From Gaiellasilicea sp963761905 (GTDB taxonomy: Bacteria > Actinomycetota > Thermoleophilia > Gaiellales > Gaiellaceae), in NCBI GenBank assembly GCA_963761905.1, contig CAVXIQ010000006.1:248001-312000 (forward strand): 64,000 nucleotides of DNA, read 5' to 3'. This document shows, piece by piece, positions 1 through 8,026 of the stretch. Numbering within the stretch: the first letter of the stretch is position 1; every line of letters starts with the position of its first letter. The notes below the pieces were generated by a model. That model saw only the letters and a program-made list of their open reading frames with translations, was not told where the DNA came from and ran no database searches. The translations under genes were made by a program, and so were the position numbers.

Positions 1-655
1 GCCACTGGAAGATGTCGGCCCGCAGGACGTCGCAGGGAAGCTCGGAGCGCTCGGCGAGCGTCAGCGCCTCACCGAAGAGGGCGATCGCGGTGCCGGTGCT
101 GGAAACCTTGAAGCGACACGCGCCCAGACGGAAGACGAGCTCGGCGCGATCGAGATCCGAGAACGCGGGGCTTTCGGCGAGAGCGCGAGCCTCGGTGACG
201 AGGTCGATGCCGCGCCTGGGGTCGCCGTCCTGCATTCGGGCCCACGCCTCACCTGAGCGAGCGCGAACCTCGAGCTCGGCGGCGTTCGTGGCTGCGACTG
301 CGCTCCGCACGTCGTCGTAGACGGCGAGCGCGTCCTTGTAGTGATGCGCCTGCGTCAAAGCTTCGGCCTGCGTCAGCAGCGTCTCGACACGGCCGCGCTC
401 GTCGGTGGAGACACCGCTCGCGAGGAAGGCCGGATCGACGTTGAGCCGCTGCGCGAGCCATTCCACCGTCTCCTGGGTCGGGCGCGTCTTGCCGCGCTCG
501 ATCTGGCTGACGTACTCCTTCGAGAACCGGTCACCGGCGAGCTCGGTCTGCGTGAGCCCGGCCGAGACGCGCAGGAGGCGCAGCCGATCGCCCAGTCGTC
601 CCGAGGCGGGAGGGGCGGCGGTGAGGCGGTGAGCGGTGGGGGTGGCTTCGTTCAT
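1..655 (-). CDS. XRE-family transcriptional regulator with TPR-like C-terminus (partial, runs off left edge)
   Basis: Probable DNA-binding regulator of unknown target. Only the first 218 residues lie in the window; the frame is still open at base 1. Residues 21-78 form a Cro/C1-type helix-turn-helix (GLTQTELA, then SKEYVSQIERGKTRP), the standard XRE signature. From about residue 90 the protein is helical with paired-helix units (YKDALAVYDD, TAIALFGEALTLA), as in actinobacterial XRE proteins that carry TPR repeats. The ATG at 653-655 is the first start ahead of the HTH; no strong ribosome binding site is visible. It is divergent from the acyl-CoA synthetase gene, with 350 bp between the starts. 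Family assignment is firm; the ligand, if any, is unknown. Confidence 0.85.
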   Translation of the reverse strand, partial: MNEATPTAHRLTAAPPASGRLGDRLRLLRVSAGLTQTELAGDRFSKEYVSQIERGKTRPTQETVEWLAQRLNVDPAFLASGVSTDERGRVETLLTQAEALTQAHHYKDALAVYDDVRSAVAATNAAELEVRARSGEAWARMQDGDPRRGIDLVTEARALAESPAFSDLDRAELVFRLGACRFKVSSTGTAIALFGEALTLAERSELPCDVLRADIFQW

Positions 656-772
656 GGCGGTGGTTGATTCAGTGAAGTCGCAAGCGGAGTGGCGCGCCTA
701 CCCCTTTGCGGGGATCTTTGGGATGGTCGAGAAGTGAAGCGAGCCTAGCACCGAATCACTTGACCGAGCTAC

Positions 773-801
773 TTGACTTTTTGGGACATGGCTCTTAAAG
801 T
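773..801 (+). promoter_or_regulatory. Candidate sigma70-type promoter for the acyl-CoA synthetase/SDR operon
   Basis: TTGACT at 773-778 and TAAAGT at 796-801 with a 17-bp spacer; a second -35-like TTGACC lies at 760-765. This is one of the few places in the window with a good -35 box. Start of transcription would fall near 808, giving a leader of about 200 nt. Confidence 0.45.
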
Positions 802-939
802 GCGGCCAACTTGCTCGCTGGACGCCAGGCGATGCAAGGGCGCGCCACCGAGAAGCGAACGCGTACCACCGGAAGCCGTGGCTGGGCCGCAGAGTCACGA
901 CCGACGGAGCGTCGCCCAGTGGCCGGCGCCTCAAAGGAT

Positions 940-965
940 CGTCCCCGGAGCCGCAGCCGGGGACG
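940..965 (+). promoter_or_regulatory. GC-rich hairpin in the leader of the acyl-CoA synthetase gene
   Basis: Perfect 9-bp inverted repeat CGTCCCCGG / CCGGGGACG with an 8-nt loop, ending 40 nt before the GTG start at 1006. No U-tract follows. It could be an attenuator, an RNA stability element, or the terminator of a short leader; the sequence alone cannot choose. Confidence 0.4.
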
Positions 966-1005
966 TTCCATGGTCCGAGGCAGCCCGCTCTGCGATGATC
1001 GAGGC

Positions 1006-2895
1006 GTGATCGCCGGCGAGACGACGTTCGCGTGGAAGCCGTCCGCGGAGCAGCTCGAGCAGGCGAACGTCGTCCGGCTCGCGCGCTCGCTCGGCTGCGC
1101 GGACTACGCCTCGCTGCACCGGCTCTCGATCGAGGAGCCGGATCGGTTCTGGCGCGCCGTCGTGGACGATCTCGAGCTCGAGCTCGCGGCGCCGTGGGAG
1201 CGCGTCCTGGACGACTCGCGCGGGATCGCGTGGACGACCTGGTTCGAAGGAGCGCGCCTGAACCTGGCGACAGCCTGCGTCCACGTCTGGGCGGAACGCA
1301 CGCCCGACGCAGTGGCCGCGATCTTCGCCGGCGAGGACGGTGAGCGCAGCGAATGGTCGTTCCGAGAGCTGTCGATCCAGGTCGGAAGGTTCGCTCAGAG
1401 CCTCGCCACGCTGGGCGTTCAGGCCGGCGACCGAGTCGCGATCTACCTGCCGATGTGCCCGGAGGTCGCCGTCGTCTCGCACGCCTGCGCGCACCTCGGC
1501 GCGATCCAGGTGCCGATCTTCTCGGGCTTCGGCGCCGCCGCGGTCGCGCAGCGGCTCCAGGACTCCGGCGCACGGGTTGTCGTCACGGCCGACTGGTCGT
1601 ATCGCCGCGGGAGGAAGACGCAGATGCGGGAAACGATCGAGGAGGCGCGTCGGTCGTCGCCATCGGTCGAGCACGTCGTCGAATGGCGTCGCGGCGATCG
1701 TTCTTGGAGCGTGCCGCTGGGGGAAGGGACTCTTCGACCGCTCGAGGTTCCCGCAGAGCAGCCCTACCTCCTCGCCTACACCTCGGGTACGACGGGACGC
1801 CCGAAAGGAGCCGTTCACGTGCAGGGCGGGTTCCTCCTCTCGATCGCCCGCGAAGCCGCCTACCAGTCGGACATCCGCGCCGGCGATCGCGTCCTCTTCG
1901 CGACAGACATGGGCTGGATCATGGGGCCGTGGACGGTGGTCGGCGCCGGCGCGCTCGGCGCGGCCGTCGTGTACATGGAAGGCGCGCCCGACTGGCCCGA
2001 CGACCGGATCTGGCGCCTTGTCGAGACCGAGCGCGTGACGATGCTCGGTGTCTCGCCCACGCTCGTCCGGGCCCTGATCCCGAAGGGCGAGCCCGAGACC
2101 GACCTCACCTCACTGCGAGCGATCACCACCACCGGCGAGCCCTGGAATGCCGGCCCGTACGCCTGGCTGAACGAGCACGCCGCGGGCGGGGGACGGATCC
2201 CGATCGTCAACATCTCCGGCGGCACCGAGGTCGGCGCCTGCTTCCTCTCGGTCACTCCGATGGCGCCGACCAAGCCGTGCGCGCTCGGCTTTCCCGCCCT
2301 CGGGCAGGCGATGGACGTCTTCTCGCCCCAAGGAACCTCGCTGCGGGAGGAGGTGGGCGAGCTCGTCTGCACCCGGGCCTGGCCCGGGATGACGCGCGGG
2401 ATCTGGGGCGACGACGCCCGTTATCTCGAGACCTACTGGAGCCGCTTCCCCGGCGTCTGGACGCACGGCGACTGGGCGTCGATCGACGAGGACGGCTACT
2501 GGAGCCTGCACGGACGTTCCGACGACACCCTCAACATCGCAGGGAAGCGGATCGGCCCGGCCGAGCTCGAATCGGCGGCGCTCGACCATCCGGCGGTCGC
2601 CGAAGCGGCCGCCGTCGGGGTTCCCCACGAGGTGAAGGGCGAGGTTGCCTGGCTCTTCTGCGCCCTCAGGCCGGGAGCGGAGGCCGACGCGGACGGAGTC
2701 AAGACGATCGTCGGAGCCGCCCTCGGCAAGGCGTTCGTGCCGGAGCGCGTGCTCTTCGTCAGCGCGCTTCCGAAGACTCGCAGCGCCAAGATCGTCCGGC
2801 GTGCCGTCAGGGCCAGCGCGCTCGGCGAGGATCCCGGCGACCTCTCGACCCTGGAGAACCCCGAGACCCTGGAGGAGATCGCACATGCCGTCTAG
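1006..2895 (+). CDS. AMP-forming acyl-CoA synthetase (acetyl-CoA synthetase-like)
   Basis: ANL-superfamily enzyme that would activate a short carboxylic acid with ATP and CoA; the substrate is not evident. The 629-residue length matches the acetyl/propionyl-CoA synthetase group. Seen motifs: the AMP-binding loop YTSGTTGRPKGAVH near residue 258, the GGTEVG motif, a YWS..WTHGDWA motif, the hinge GRSDDTLNIAGKRIGPAELE, and the C-terminal catalytic lysine in PKTRSAKIVRR. The usual Gly before that lysine is Ala here. GTG at 1006 is preferred because homologues start with a similar FAW.PS.EQ segment; longer frames from 811 or 970 add an unconserved Arg/Ser-rich tail. The SDR gene overlaps its 3' end by 11 bp, so they form an operon. 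A second, canonical acs-type gene lies at 30.4-32.3 kb. Confidence 0.85.
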   Translation: MIAGETTFAWKPSAEQLEQANVVRLARSLGCADYASLHRLSIEEPDRFWRAVVDDLELELAAPWERVLDDSRGIAWTTWFEGARLNLATACVHVWAERTPDAVAAIFAGEDGERSEWSFRELSIQVGRFAQSLATLGVQAGDRVAIYLPMCPEVAVVSHACAHLGAIQVPIFSGFGAAAVAQRLQDSGARVVVTADWSYRRGRKTQMRETIEEARRSSPSVEHVVEWRRGDRSWSVPLGEGTLRPLEVPAEQPYLLAYTSGTTGRPKGAVHVQGGFLLSIAREAAYQSDIRAGDRVLFATDMGWIMGPWTVVGAGALGAAVVYMEGAPDWPDDRIWRLVETERVTMLGVSPTLVRALIPKGEPETDLTSLRAITTTGEPWNAGPYAWLNEHAAGGGRIPIVNISGGTEVGACFLSVTPMAPTKPCALGFPALGQAMDVFSPQGTSLREEVGELVCTRAWPGMTRGIWGDDARYLETYWSRFPGVWTHGDWASIDEDGYWSLHGRSDDTLNIAGKRIGPAELESAALDHPAVAEAAAVGVPHEVKGEVAWLFCALRPGAEADADGVKTIVGAALGKAFVPERVLFVSALPKTRSAKIVRRAVRASALGEDPGDLSTLENPETLEEIAHAV

Positions 2896-3628
2896 AGCGC
2901 TCGTCACAGGAGGTGGCCGAGGAATCGGCGCCGGAATCGCCCGCGAGCTCGCCGCGGCAGGATGGGCCGTGACCGTCACGGGCCGCACGCAGGAGCAGGT
3001 CGAGGACGTCGCGAAGGAGATCGGGGGCGCGACTGTGGTCGGCGACGTCTCGAAGCGCGAGGACGTGGAGCGGATGATCGCCGCGGCAGCGCCGATCGAC
3101 CTGCTCGTCGCGAATGCGGGCGTCGCGCTGTGGGAGGACTCGTGGGAGACCGACCTCGACGAGTGGTGGCACGTCTTCGAAGTCAACGTCCTCGGCGCGT
3201 ACCTCACCTGTCGACTCGCGCTGCCGGGGATGATCGAGCGCGGCGGCGGCCGGATCGTGATCACGGGGAGCGGTGCGTCGTATCTCCCGGGCTTGACCTC
3301 GGCGGCGTATTCCGCGAGCAAGGCGGCGGTCGGCCGCTTCGGCGAGATCCTCGCGACGCAGGTCGCCGAGCACGGGATCAAGGTTTTCGTGATCAGCCCC
3401 GGTCTCGTGAAGACGGAGATGACGAGCGGCTTCTCCGACGACGCGCCCTGGACGCCGCCCGAGCTCGCGCCGAAGCTCGTCCTCGAGCTCGCATCCGGCC
3501 GCTTCGACGCGCTGTCGGGCCGCTACCTCCACGCCGAGCACGACCCGATCGACGAGCTGGAAGCACGGATCCCGCGGATCCTCGCCGAGGATCTGAACGC
3601 GATCCGGCTCCGCCGCGAGCCGACTTAG
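2885..3628 (+). CDS. Short-chain dehydrogenase/reductase (SDR family)
   Basis: NAD(P)-dependent oxidoreductase of the classical SDR type, 247 residues, substrate unknown. The Rossmann motif TGGGRGIG is at residues 8-15, the NAG motif follows the fourth strand (ANAGVA), the catalytic serine is in the GSGAS segment, and the active-site pair is YSASK. The PG motif (ISPGLVKTEM) that closes over the cofactor is present. ATG at 2885 lies inside the end of the upstream acyl-CoA synthetase gene (11-bp overlap), so translation is probably coupled and the two may act on the same acyl or hydroxyacyl compound (inference). Confidence 0.9.
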   Translation: MPSRALVTGGGRGIGAGIARELAAAGWAVTVTGRTQEQVEDVAKEIGGATVVGDVSKREDVERMIAAAAPIDLLVANAGVALWEDSWETDLDEWWHVFEVNVLGAYLTCRLALPGMIERGGGRIVITGSGASYLPGLTSAAYSASKAAVGRFGEILATQVAEHGIKVFVISPGLVKTEMTSGFSDDAPWTPPELAPKLVLELASGRFDALSGRYLHAEHDPIDELEARIPRILAEDLNAIRLRREPT

Positions 3629-3641
3629 CGGTGTTTCGACA

Positions 3642-4323
3642 CTAGGTCTCGCGCGGGGCGATCCAGGTCTGGCGGGCGAGCGCGAGGAGCTCGCCTTCGG
3701 CCGTCCAGAGCGCGGTGCCGGCGTAGAGCTTGCGGCCCGTCCTCACCACGTGACCAGCCCATCACGATGCAGCGCTCCCCGTCGGCCGGCAGGCGCTCGA
3801 TCCGCGCCGCCATCCGCCCGAGCACCGTTTCGCCACGGCCCTGGGCGCTGAGCGCGTAGGCGCCGGAGCAGTCGATCGCCGCCCAGACGACCGGAACCGA
3901 CGCCTCGCCTGCGATCCAGGGCGCCGCGACCGGATCCCCAGGCTTCGAGCGGCCGGGAAAGATCCTCAGCCCGTCACCCTCATCCCTGAGCTGCCCGCAG
4001 CTGAAGCAGCCTCGAAAGGTGTCGGCGTCGAAGGGCACGCAGCGGCTGCTCGCCGCGACGGCCTCGTCCCAGGAGACAGGAGCGGGAGGCTCGAGCTCGA
4101 CGTCCGCGGGAGCCGCCTCGGCCACGAGGTCGGCGCCGTCGAGCAACAGGAGGCGGTCGCCGTCGGCTTCGACCGCGAGGGGCCGATCGAGCGGCGGCGG
4201 CAGCCGCAGCGTCACCTCGGCCGGCCCGTCGAACAAGGCTGCGAGCAGCCCCGCCGCGTAGCCGCCGTTCGCCGAGCCTTCCGGGCCACGGAAGCGGCGG
4301 TCGATCGCCACGCTTTCAGTCAC
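3642..4323 (-). CDS. Hotdog-fold thioesterase-like protein, frameshifted near 3753
   Basis: Acyl-CoA thioesterase/PaaI-like hotdog protein. The frame starts at GTG 4323 (VTESVAIDRRFRGPEG) and includes a CFSCGQ segment. It reads well to MGW, after which the literal frame becomes Arg-rich. Dropping one base near 3753 gives MGWHVVRTGRKLYAGTALW followed by TAEGELLALARQTW, the usual end of the family, and a stop at 3642. The restored protein is 226 residues. Without the correction the frame runs on to 3625 and overlaps the SDR gene. I read this as a one-base insertion, either real inactivation or an assembly error. It is divergent from nadE. Confidence 0.75.
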
Positions 4324-4352
4324 TGGGTTTTCGCCTGAGAGTCGCAAACCGG

Positions 4353-4358
4353 TAGGAT
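4353..4358 (+). promoter_or_regulatory. -10 element of a probable leaderless promoter for nadE
   Basis: TAGGAT followed by 7 bp and the GTG start at 4366. There is no Shine-Dalgarno sequence. The TANNNT box directly before a start codon recurs at many genes in this window, the usual pattern of actinobacterial leaderless transcripts. Confidence 0.55.
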
Positions 4359-4365
4359 CGGGCTC

Positions 4366-6066
4366 GTGCGGCTCGCGCTCGCCCAGATCAACGTCGTCGT
4401 CGGCGACCTGGACGGCAACCGCGAGCGCATTCTCGCCGCTCTCGCCGACGCTCGCCGGCAAGGTGCCGAGCTCGTGCTCTTTCCCGAGCTCGCGGTCACG
4501 GGGTATCCCCCGGAAGACCTCCTGCTACGGCCCGCGTTCGTGCGCGCCGCCGAAGCCTCGCTCCACGAGATCGCAGCGGCCTGCACCGGCCTGACCGCCC
4601 TCGTCGGCACGCCGTGGTTCGACCGAGACCTCTTCAACGCCTGCGCCGTCTGCGCGGACGGCGAGGTGCGCTCGATCTACCGGAAGCGCTACCTCCCGAA
4701 CTACGGCGTCTTCGACGAGGATCGCTACTTCGCGCCTGGCCGCGAGCTCGTGCTGCTGCGGCTCGGGAAGACGCTGATCGGCCCCACGGTCTGCGAGGAC
4801 ATCTGGCAGCCGGGGCCGCCCGCGACCGACCTCGCGCTGGCCGGCGCCGAGCTACTCGTGAACATCTCCGCCTCGCCGTACCACGTCGGCAAGGCCGAGG
4901 ATCGCGAGGAGATGCTCGTCACGCGCGCGCGGGACAACTCCGCCTTCCTCGCGTTCTGCAATCTCGTCGGCGGCCAGGACGAGCTCGTCTTCGACGGACA
5001 CTCCGTCGTGCTCGACGACGAGGGCGAGGTGCTCGCCCGCGCGCCGGGCTTCGAGGAGGCGCTGCTCGTCGTCGACATCGACCCGACCGAGGCGATCGGA
5101 CGCAGGCTTCGCGACGTCCGCAGGCGCTCGCTCGCCCGCGAGCGCGAGGAGGGCCGCGAGCCCGAGCTCGTCGAGCTGGGAGAAAGTGTTGTTCCAACAC
5201 AAGGTCTGCCCGGCTCGGTCGCGCCGTTCGACGAGCCGCTCGAGCAGATGCGACGGGCGCTCGTGCTGGCGCTCTCCGACTACGTCGAGAAGAACGGCTT
5301 CCGCGAGGTCGTCCTCGGGCTCTCGGGCGGGATCGACTCCGCTCTCGTCGCCGCGCTCGCGGCAGATGCGCTCGGGCCGGAGCGCGTCCACTGCGTCTCG
5401 ATGCCGTCGCGCTACTCGTCCGAGGGAACTCGCACCGATGCGGAGCGCCTCGCGGCGAGCCTCGGCTGCGACTTCCGCGAGCTGCCGATCGAGTCGGCGG
5501 TCGGCGCGCTCGACGAGGTGGCAGGCGGGCTCGACGGGCTCGCGGCAGAGAACCTCCAGGCTCGCGTGCGCGGGATGCTCTTGATGGCGCTCTCGAACAC
5601 GCACGGCTGGCTCGTGCTCGCGACCGGGAACAAGTCCGAGCTCTCGGTCGGCTACTCGACGCTCTACGGCGACCTGGCCGGCGGCTTTGCCCTGATCAAG
5701 GACGTCTTCAAGACCGACGTCTTTCGGCTCGCCCGGCACCTGAACGAGCGTGCGGGCCGAGAGCTGATCCCGGCTTCGATCATCGAGCGGGCGCCGTCGG
5801 CCGAGCTCCGCGCCGACCAGCGGGACGAGGACTCGCTGCCGCCCTACGCCGTGCTCGACGCCGTGCTCGAGGCGTACGTCGAGCTCGACCGCTCGCGGGA
5901 GGAGCTCGTCGCGGACGGCTTCGACGCAGCGGTCGTCGAGCGTGCGATCGCGCTCACCGACGGAGCCGAGTACAAGCGGCGGCAGGCGCCGCCGGGCGTC
6001 AAGCTCCGGCCGAAGGCGTTCGGGCGCGATCGCCGCACTCCGATCACGAACCGGTGGAGGGGTTGA
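4366..6066 (+). CDS. nadE: Glutamine-dependent NAD+ synthase
   Basis: Last step of NAD biosynthesis: amidation of deamido-NAD+ using ammonia released from glutamine. 566 residues in two domains. The N-terminal nitrilase-fold glutaminase (about 1-250) shows the Glu-Lys-Cys triad in FPELAVTGYPPEDLL, RKRYLPNYGVFDE and GPTVCEDIWQP. The C-terminal synthetase (about 290-560) has the ATP pyrophosphatase P-loop LGLSGGIDSAL and the ATGNKSE motif. The two are joined by a linker (about 265-285) that contains a palindromic element at 5186-5200 encoding VVPTQ. GTG at 4366 begins MRLALAQINVVVGD, the family N-terminus. The following ArsR gene starts 34 bp later with its own operator. Confidence 0.95.
   Translation: MRLALAQINVVVGDLDGNRERILAALADARRQGAELVLFPELAVTGYPPEDLLLRPAFVRAAEASLHEIAAACTGLTALVGTPWFDRDLFNACAVCADGEVRSIYRKRYLPNYGVFDEDRYFAPGRELVLLRLGKTLIGPTVCEDIWQPGPPATDLALAGAELLVNISASPYHVGKAEDREEMLVTRARDNSAFLAFCNLVGGQDELVFDGHSVVLDDEGEVLARAPGFEEALLVVDIDPTEAIGRRLRDVRRRSLAREREEGREPELVELGESVVPTQGLPGSVAPFDEPLEQMRRALVLALSDYVEKNGFREVVLGLSGGIDSALVAALAADALGPERVHCVSMPSRYSSEGTRTDAERLAASLGCDFRELPIESAVGALDEVAGGLDGLAAENLQARVRGMLLMALSNTHGWLVLATGNKSELSVGYSTLYGDLAGGFALIKDVFKTDVFRLARHLNERAGRELIPASIIERAPSAELRADQRDEDSLPPYAVLDAVLEAYVELDRSREELVADGFDAAVVERAIALTDGAEYKRRQAPPGVKLRPKAFGRDRRTPITNRWRG
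5186..5203 (+). repeat. Palindromic coding element, copy 1 (nadE linker)
   Basis: GTGTTG-TTC-CAACAC followed by AAG, a perfect 6-bp inverted repeat with a 3-nt centre. It encodes VVPTQ in the linker between the glutaminase and synthetase domains. The same sequence in the same reading frame occurs in the linker of the double-ABC protein (43176-43190). See the findings. Confidence 0.6.
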
Positions 6067-6101
6067 CGAACCAGATCCGTTAGTGTTTACTTACGGTAAG
6101 T
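6063..6101 (+). promoter_or_regulatory. Promoter and ArsR operator of the arsR/SRPBCC operon
   Basis: TTGACG at 6063-6068, 17 bp, then TTTACT at 6086-6091. A palindrome ACTTAC-G-GTAAGT (6089-6101) overlaps the -10 region and the GTG start codon at 6100. Autoregulation by an ArsR repressor bound across the start of transcription is the usual arrangement for this family; the site is inferred from its position and symmetry. Confidence 0.6.
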
Positions 6102-6409
6102 GAGTACGAACGGAATAGCTCTCGACGCGCTCGGCGACTGGACTCGGCGCCAGATCCTCGAGGCGCTGAGAGCAGGGCCCGCTCTCGGTGGGCGCCTTGG
6201 CGGCGAGGCTCCCGGTCAGCCGGCCGGCGGTGTCGCAGCACCTGCGCGTGCTGAAGGACGCCGGGCTCGTCCACGACCGGAAGGAAGGAACGAAGCGGGT
6301 CTACAGCATCGATCCGAGCGGGCTCGCCGATATCCGCGCGTACTTCGACAGCTTCTGGGACGAGGCGCTCGATCGCTTCGCCGCCGAGGCGAGAAAGGAG
6401 ACAGGATGA
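6100..6409 (+). CDS. ArsR-family winged-helix regulator, frameshifted near 6175-6181
   Basis: Small metal-independent ArsR-type repressor of the kind found next to SRPBCC (AHSA1) genes. The N-terminus (ALGDWTRRQILEALRAGP) is in the frame of GTG 6100. The recognition helix and wing (SVGALAARLPVSRPAVSQHL, then RVLKDAGLVHDRKEGTKRVY) are in the next frame. Removing one base from the GGGCCC run near 6175-6181 joins them into a 102-residue protein ending at TGA 6407-6409. Without that, the N-terminal frame runs through into the SRPBCC gene as a spurious fusion. The stop overlaps the next start as ATGA, so the pair is translationally coupled. Confidence 0.75.
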
Positions 6410-6837
6410 GCACCACGGCAACCGATGCCATCCGCAAGACCGTGCTCGTCGACTTCGCCCCGGCGGAGGCCTTCGAGCTCTTCACCGACCGGATCGCCTC
6501 GTGGTGGCCGGTCGGAACGCACTCCTACGGCGGTGAGGACGTGACCGACGTCGTTCTCGAGCCCGGCGTCGGCGGGCGGCTGTACGAGGTCACCGCCGCA
6601 GGAGAGCAGGACTGGGGCCGCGTCCTCGAGTGGGAGCCGCCGAGCCGGTTCCTCCTCGACTGGCAGATCCCCCAGGCCAGCGGCACCGAGGTCGAGGTGC
6701 GCTTCCTGCCGGAAGGGCCCGGCACGCGCGTCGAGCTCGAGCACCGCGGCTTCGACGCCGGCGCGGGCGAGTCGCGGGAGAACTACGAGCGTGGCTGGGA
6801 CGTCGTGCTCGCGCCCTTCGTCGAGCGGGCGACCTAG
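6406..6837 (+). CDS. SRPBCC / AHSA1-like domain protein
   Basis: START-like (Bet v1 fold) protein of 143 residues, family often called activator of Hsp90 ATPase homologue 1-like. Recognised by VLVDFAPAEAFELFTDRIASWWP at the N-terminus, the GGRLYEVTAAGEQ.WGRVLEWEPP middle and the VELEHRGF..GAGESRENYE end. These usually bind a small hydrophobic ligand; no enzymatic activity can be assigned. ATG at 6406 overlaps the ArsR stop by 4 bp, and an AAAGGAGAC ribosome binding site lies just upstream. The ArsR partner probably controls it. Its TAG shares CTAG (6834-6837) with the stop of the convergent NUDIX gene. Confidence 0.85.
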   Translation: MSTTATDAIRKTVLVDFAPAEAFELFTDRIASWWPVGTHSYGGEDVTDVVLEPGVGGRLYEVTAAGEQDWGRVLEWEPPSRFLLDWQIPQASGTEVEVRFLPEGPGTRVELEHRGFDAGAGESRENYERGWDVVLAPFVERAT

Positions 6838-7304
6838 ACGTCCACGTCGATCGGCTCCTCGGGCGGCCCGTCGCGCAGCAACGTGGCGAGAAGCCTGGGG
6901 AGCCGCCGCGGCGCGAAGAGCGCCTCGGACTCGAGGAGCTCGGGCATTGCCCACCAGCGCACCTCCGCGACGTACTCCGCCGCCAGCTGCTCGGGCGTGA
7001 ACCGCGGCACCGGCGCGAAGGGCTCTGTCCGCACGAGGACGTACTGCTCGGCCTGGCCGTCCCACTTGCCGTCGTGGAAGGGGAAGAGGTGCTCGCGAGT
7101 CCAGATCCAAGGGCCGAGCTCGACGTCGTCGAGACCCGTCTCCTCGCCGAGCTCGCGCCGGATCGCCTCCTCCGCGGACTCGCCTTCGTCGATCCCGCCG
7201 CCCGGCGTCGCCCAGACGTCCCCAGCGGGAAACGAGAACCGAACGAGCAGGATCCGGTCGTCCGGATCGAGCACGATGGCGCGCACGGCGCGGCGGATTC
7301 TCAC
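6834..7304 (-). CDS. NUDIX hydrolase
   Basis: Hydrolase of a nucleoside diphosphate linked to another moiety; substrate unknown. 156 residues. The NUDIX box is complete at residues 36-58 (G-x5-E-x7-REL-x-EE-x-GL), with the strand before it reading FSFPAGDVWATPGG. The GTG at 7302-7304 overlaps the stop of the upstream Mug gene as GTGA, which decides the start; longer frames extend into mug. A repair or pool-cleaning role alongside the uracil glycosylase is plausible from context only. Confidence 0.85.
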   Translation of the reverse strand: MRIRRAVRAIVLDPDDRILLVRFSFPAGDVWATPGGGIDEGESAEEAIRRELGEETGLDDVELGPWIWTREHLFPFHDGKWDGQAEQYVLVRTEPFAPVPRFTPEQLAAEYVAEVRWWAMPELLESEALFAPRRLPRLLATLLRDGPPEEPIDVDV

Positions 7305-7858
7305 AGCGACTCGCGAAACGACTGGAACCAGCGCAGCCTCTCCTCCCACGGCACCGCAGCATTCGCCGGCGATGTCGAGGGGAGCACGAAGAGCCTCGCC
7401 TCCCCAAGCCTGCGCGCCTGGGCGCCGAGCTCGGGCCGCTCTCCGAACGTGCCCCGGTAGGCCTCCTTGCCGACGAAGCCGATCGCCTGCGGGCCGAGCT
7501 CGACCGCGATTCGCTCCAGCCGCTCGGCCGAGCCGGCGAAGTCGGCGCGCCGGAGGTCGCCCGAGCCTGGGGTCGTCCTCGACGCTGCGTTCGTGATCCC
7601 GAAGCCCAGCGAGAGGAGGTCGAGCTGCTCCGCCGGCTCGAGCTGTCGAGGCGTGAAGCCGGCCGCGTGCAGCAGCCGCCAGAAGTCGTTGCGTGGATTG
7701 GCGAAGTGGGCGTGCGCCGCCGCGGAGGCCCGACCCGGGTTGATCCCGCAGAAGACGGCGCTCAGCCCAGGCGCGAGGACGTCCGGGACGGCGGAGTCAG
7801 GCGGCTTCGGGCTCTCGGGCGTCGAGGCGATCCTCGAACAATGCCCGGAGGAGCTCAC
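7301..7858 (-). CDS. mug: G/U mismatch-specific DNA glycosylase
   Basis: Excises uracil or thymine opposite guanine. 185 residues in the literal frame. Diagnostic motifs are the active-site GINPG (AVFCGINPGRASA, with the FANPRNDFW segment following) and the DNA-intercalating LPSTSPANA near the C-terminus. The catalytic Asn of GINPG is present. The only start in frame ahead of the motifs is GTG at 7858, which makes the gene overlap the upstream 73-codon gene by 62 bp. The NUDIX gene is coupled downstream by GTGA. Confidence 0.88.
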   Translation of the reverse strand: MSSSGHCSRIASTPESPKPPDSAVPDVLAPGLSAVFCGINPGRASAAAHAHFANPRNDFWRLLHAAGFTPRQLEPAEQLDLLSLGFGITNAASRTTPGSGDLRRADFAGSAERLERIAVELGPQAIGFVGKEAYRGTFGERPELGAQARRLGEARLFVLPSTSPANAAVPWEERLRWFQSFRESL

Positions 7859-8018
7859 CCGCGACGCCTGACTTCTCCGAGCGGGCGTGCGACTCGATCT
7901 TCGTCACCTCGACGGAGTCGCGGCCCCGCCACCCGTAACAGCGGGCGTAGCACTCGGCCTCGCTCAGCGTTCGTAGGCGCTGCACGACCTTCACCGTACG
8001 AAGCCGGCCGGACGACAT
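7797..8018 (-). CDS. Small conserved hypothetical protein
   Basis: 73 residues. The core LRTLSEAECYARCYGWRG and the end REPEAA look like a small actinobacterial family without known function; there are two Cys (CYARC) and many Arg/Glu. Starts are possible at ATG 8018 or GTG 7994. It is the first gene of the leftward set with mug and the NUDIX gene and overlaps mug by 62 bp, so a shared role in nucleotide damage is possible. No function can be given. Confidence 0.6.
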   Translation of the reverse strand: MSSGRLRTVKVVQRLRTLSEAECYARCYGWRGRDSVEVTKIESHARSEKSGVAGELLRALFEDRLDAREPEAA

Positions 8019-8026
8019 CGATCATC

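Larger units (their letters stand above)
656..1005. other. 350-bp divergent intergenic region
   Basis: Separates the XRE regulator from the acyl-CoA synthetase gene. It holds a sigma70-like promoter facing right (773-801) and a strong GC-rich hairpin (940-965). A frame in phase with the synthetase is open back to a TTG at 811, but its 65 codons are Arg/Ser-rich and do not resemble the N-terminus of the family, so I treat it as a leader of about 200 nt. Confidence 0.5.

Noticed and set aside
701..713. CCCCTTTGCGGGG as a terminator
   Set aside because: Only 4-bp arms, positioned upstream of both divergent genes.
811..1005. N-terminal extension of the acyl-CoA synthetase from a TTG at 811
   Set aside because: 65 Arg/Ser-rich residues not seen in the family; includes the GC hairpin.
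3625..3641. GTGT..ACAC inverted repeat after the thioesterase as another palindromic coding element
   Set aside because: Arms only 4 bp and centre differs; outside the corrected gene.
6100..6837. ArsR-SRPBCC fusion protein of 245 residues
   Set aside because: The apparent fusion is a product of the frameshift; the ArsR recognition helix lies in another frame and the SRPBCC gene has its own ATGA start and ribosome binding site.
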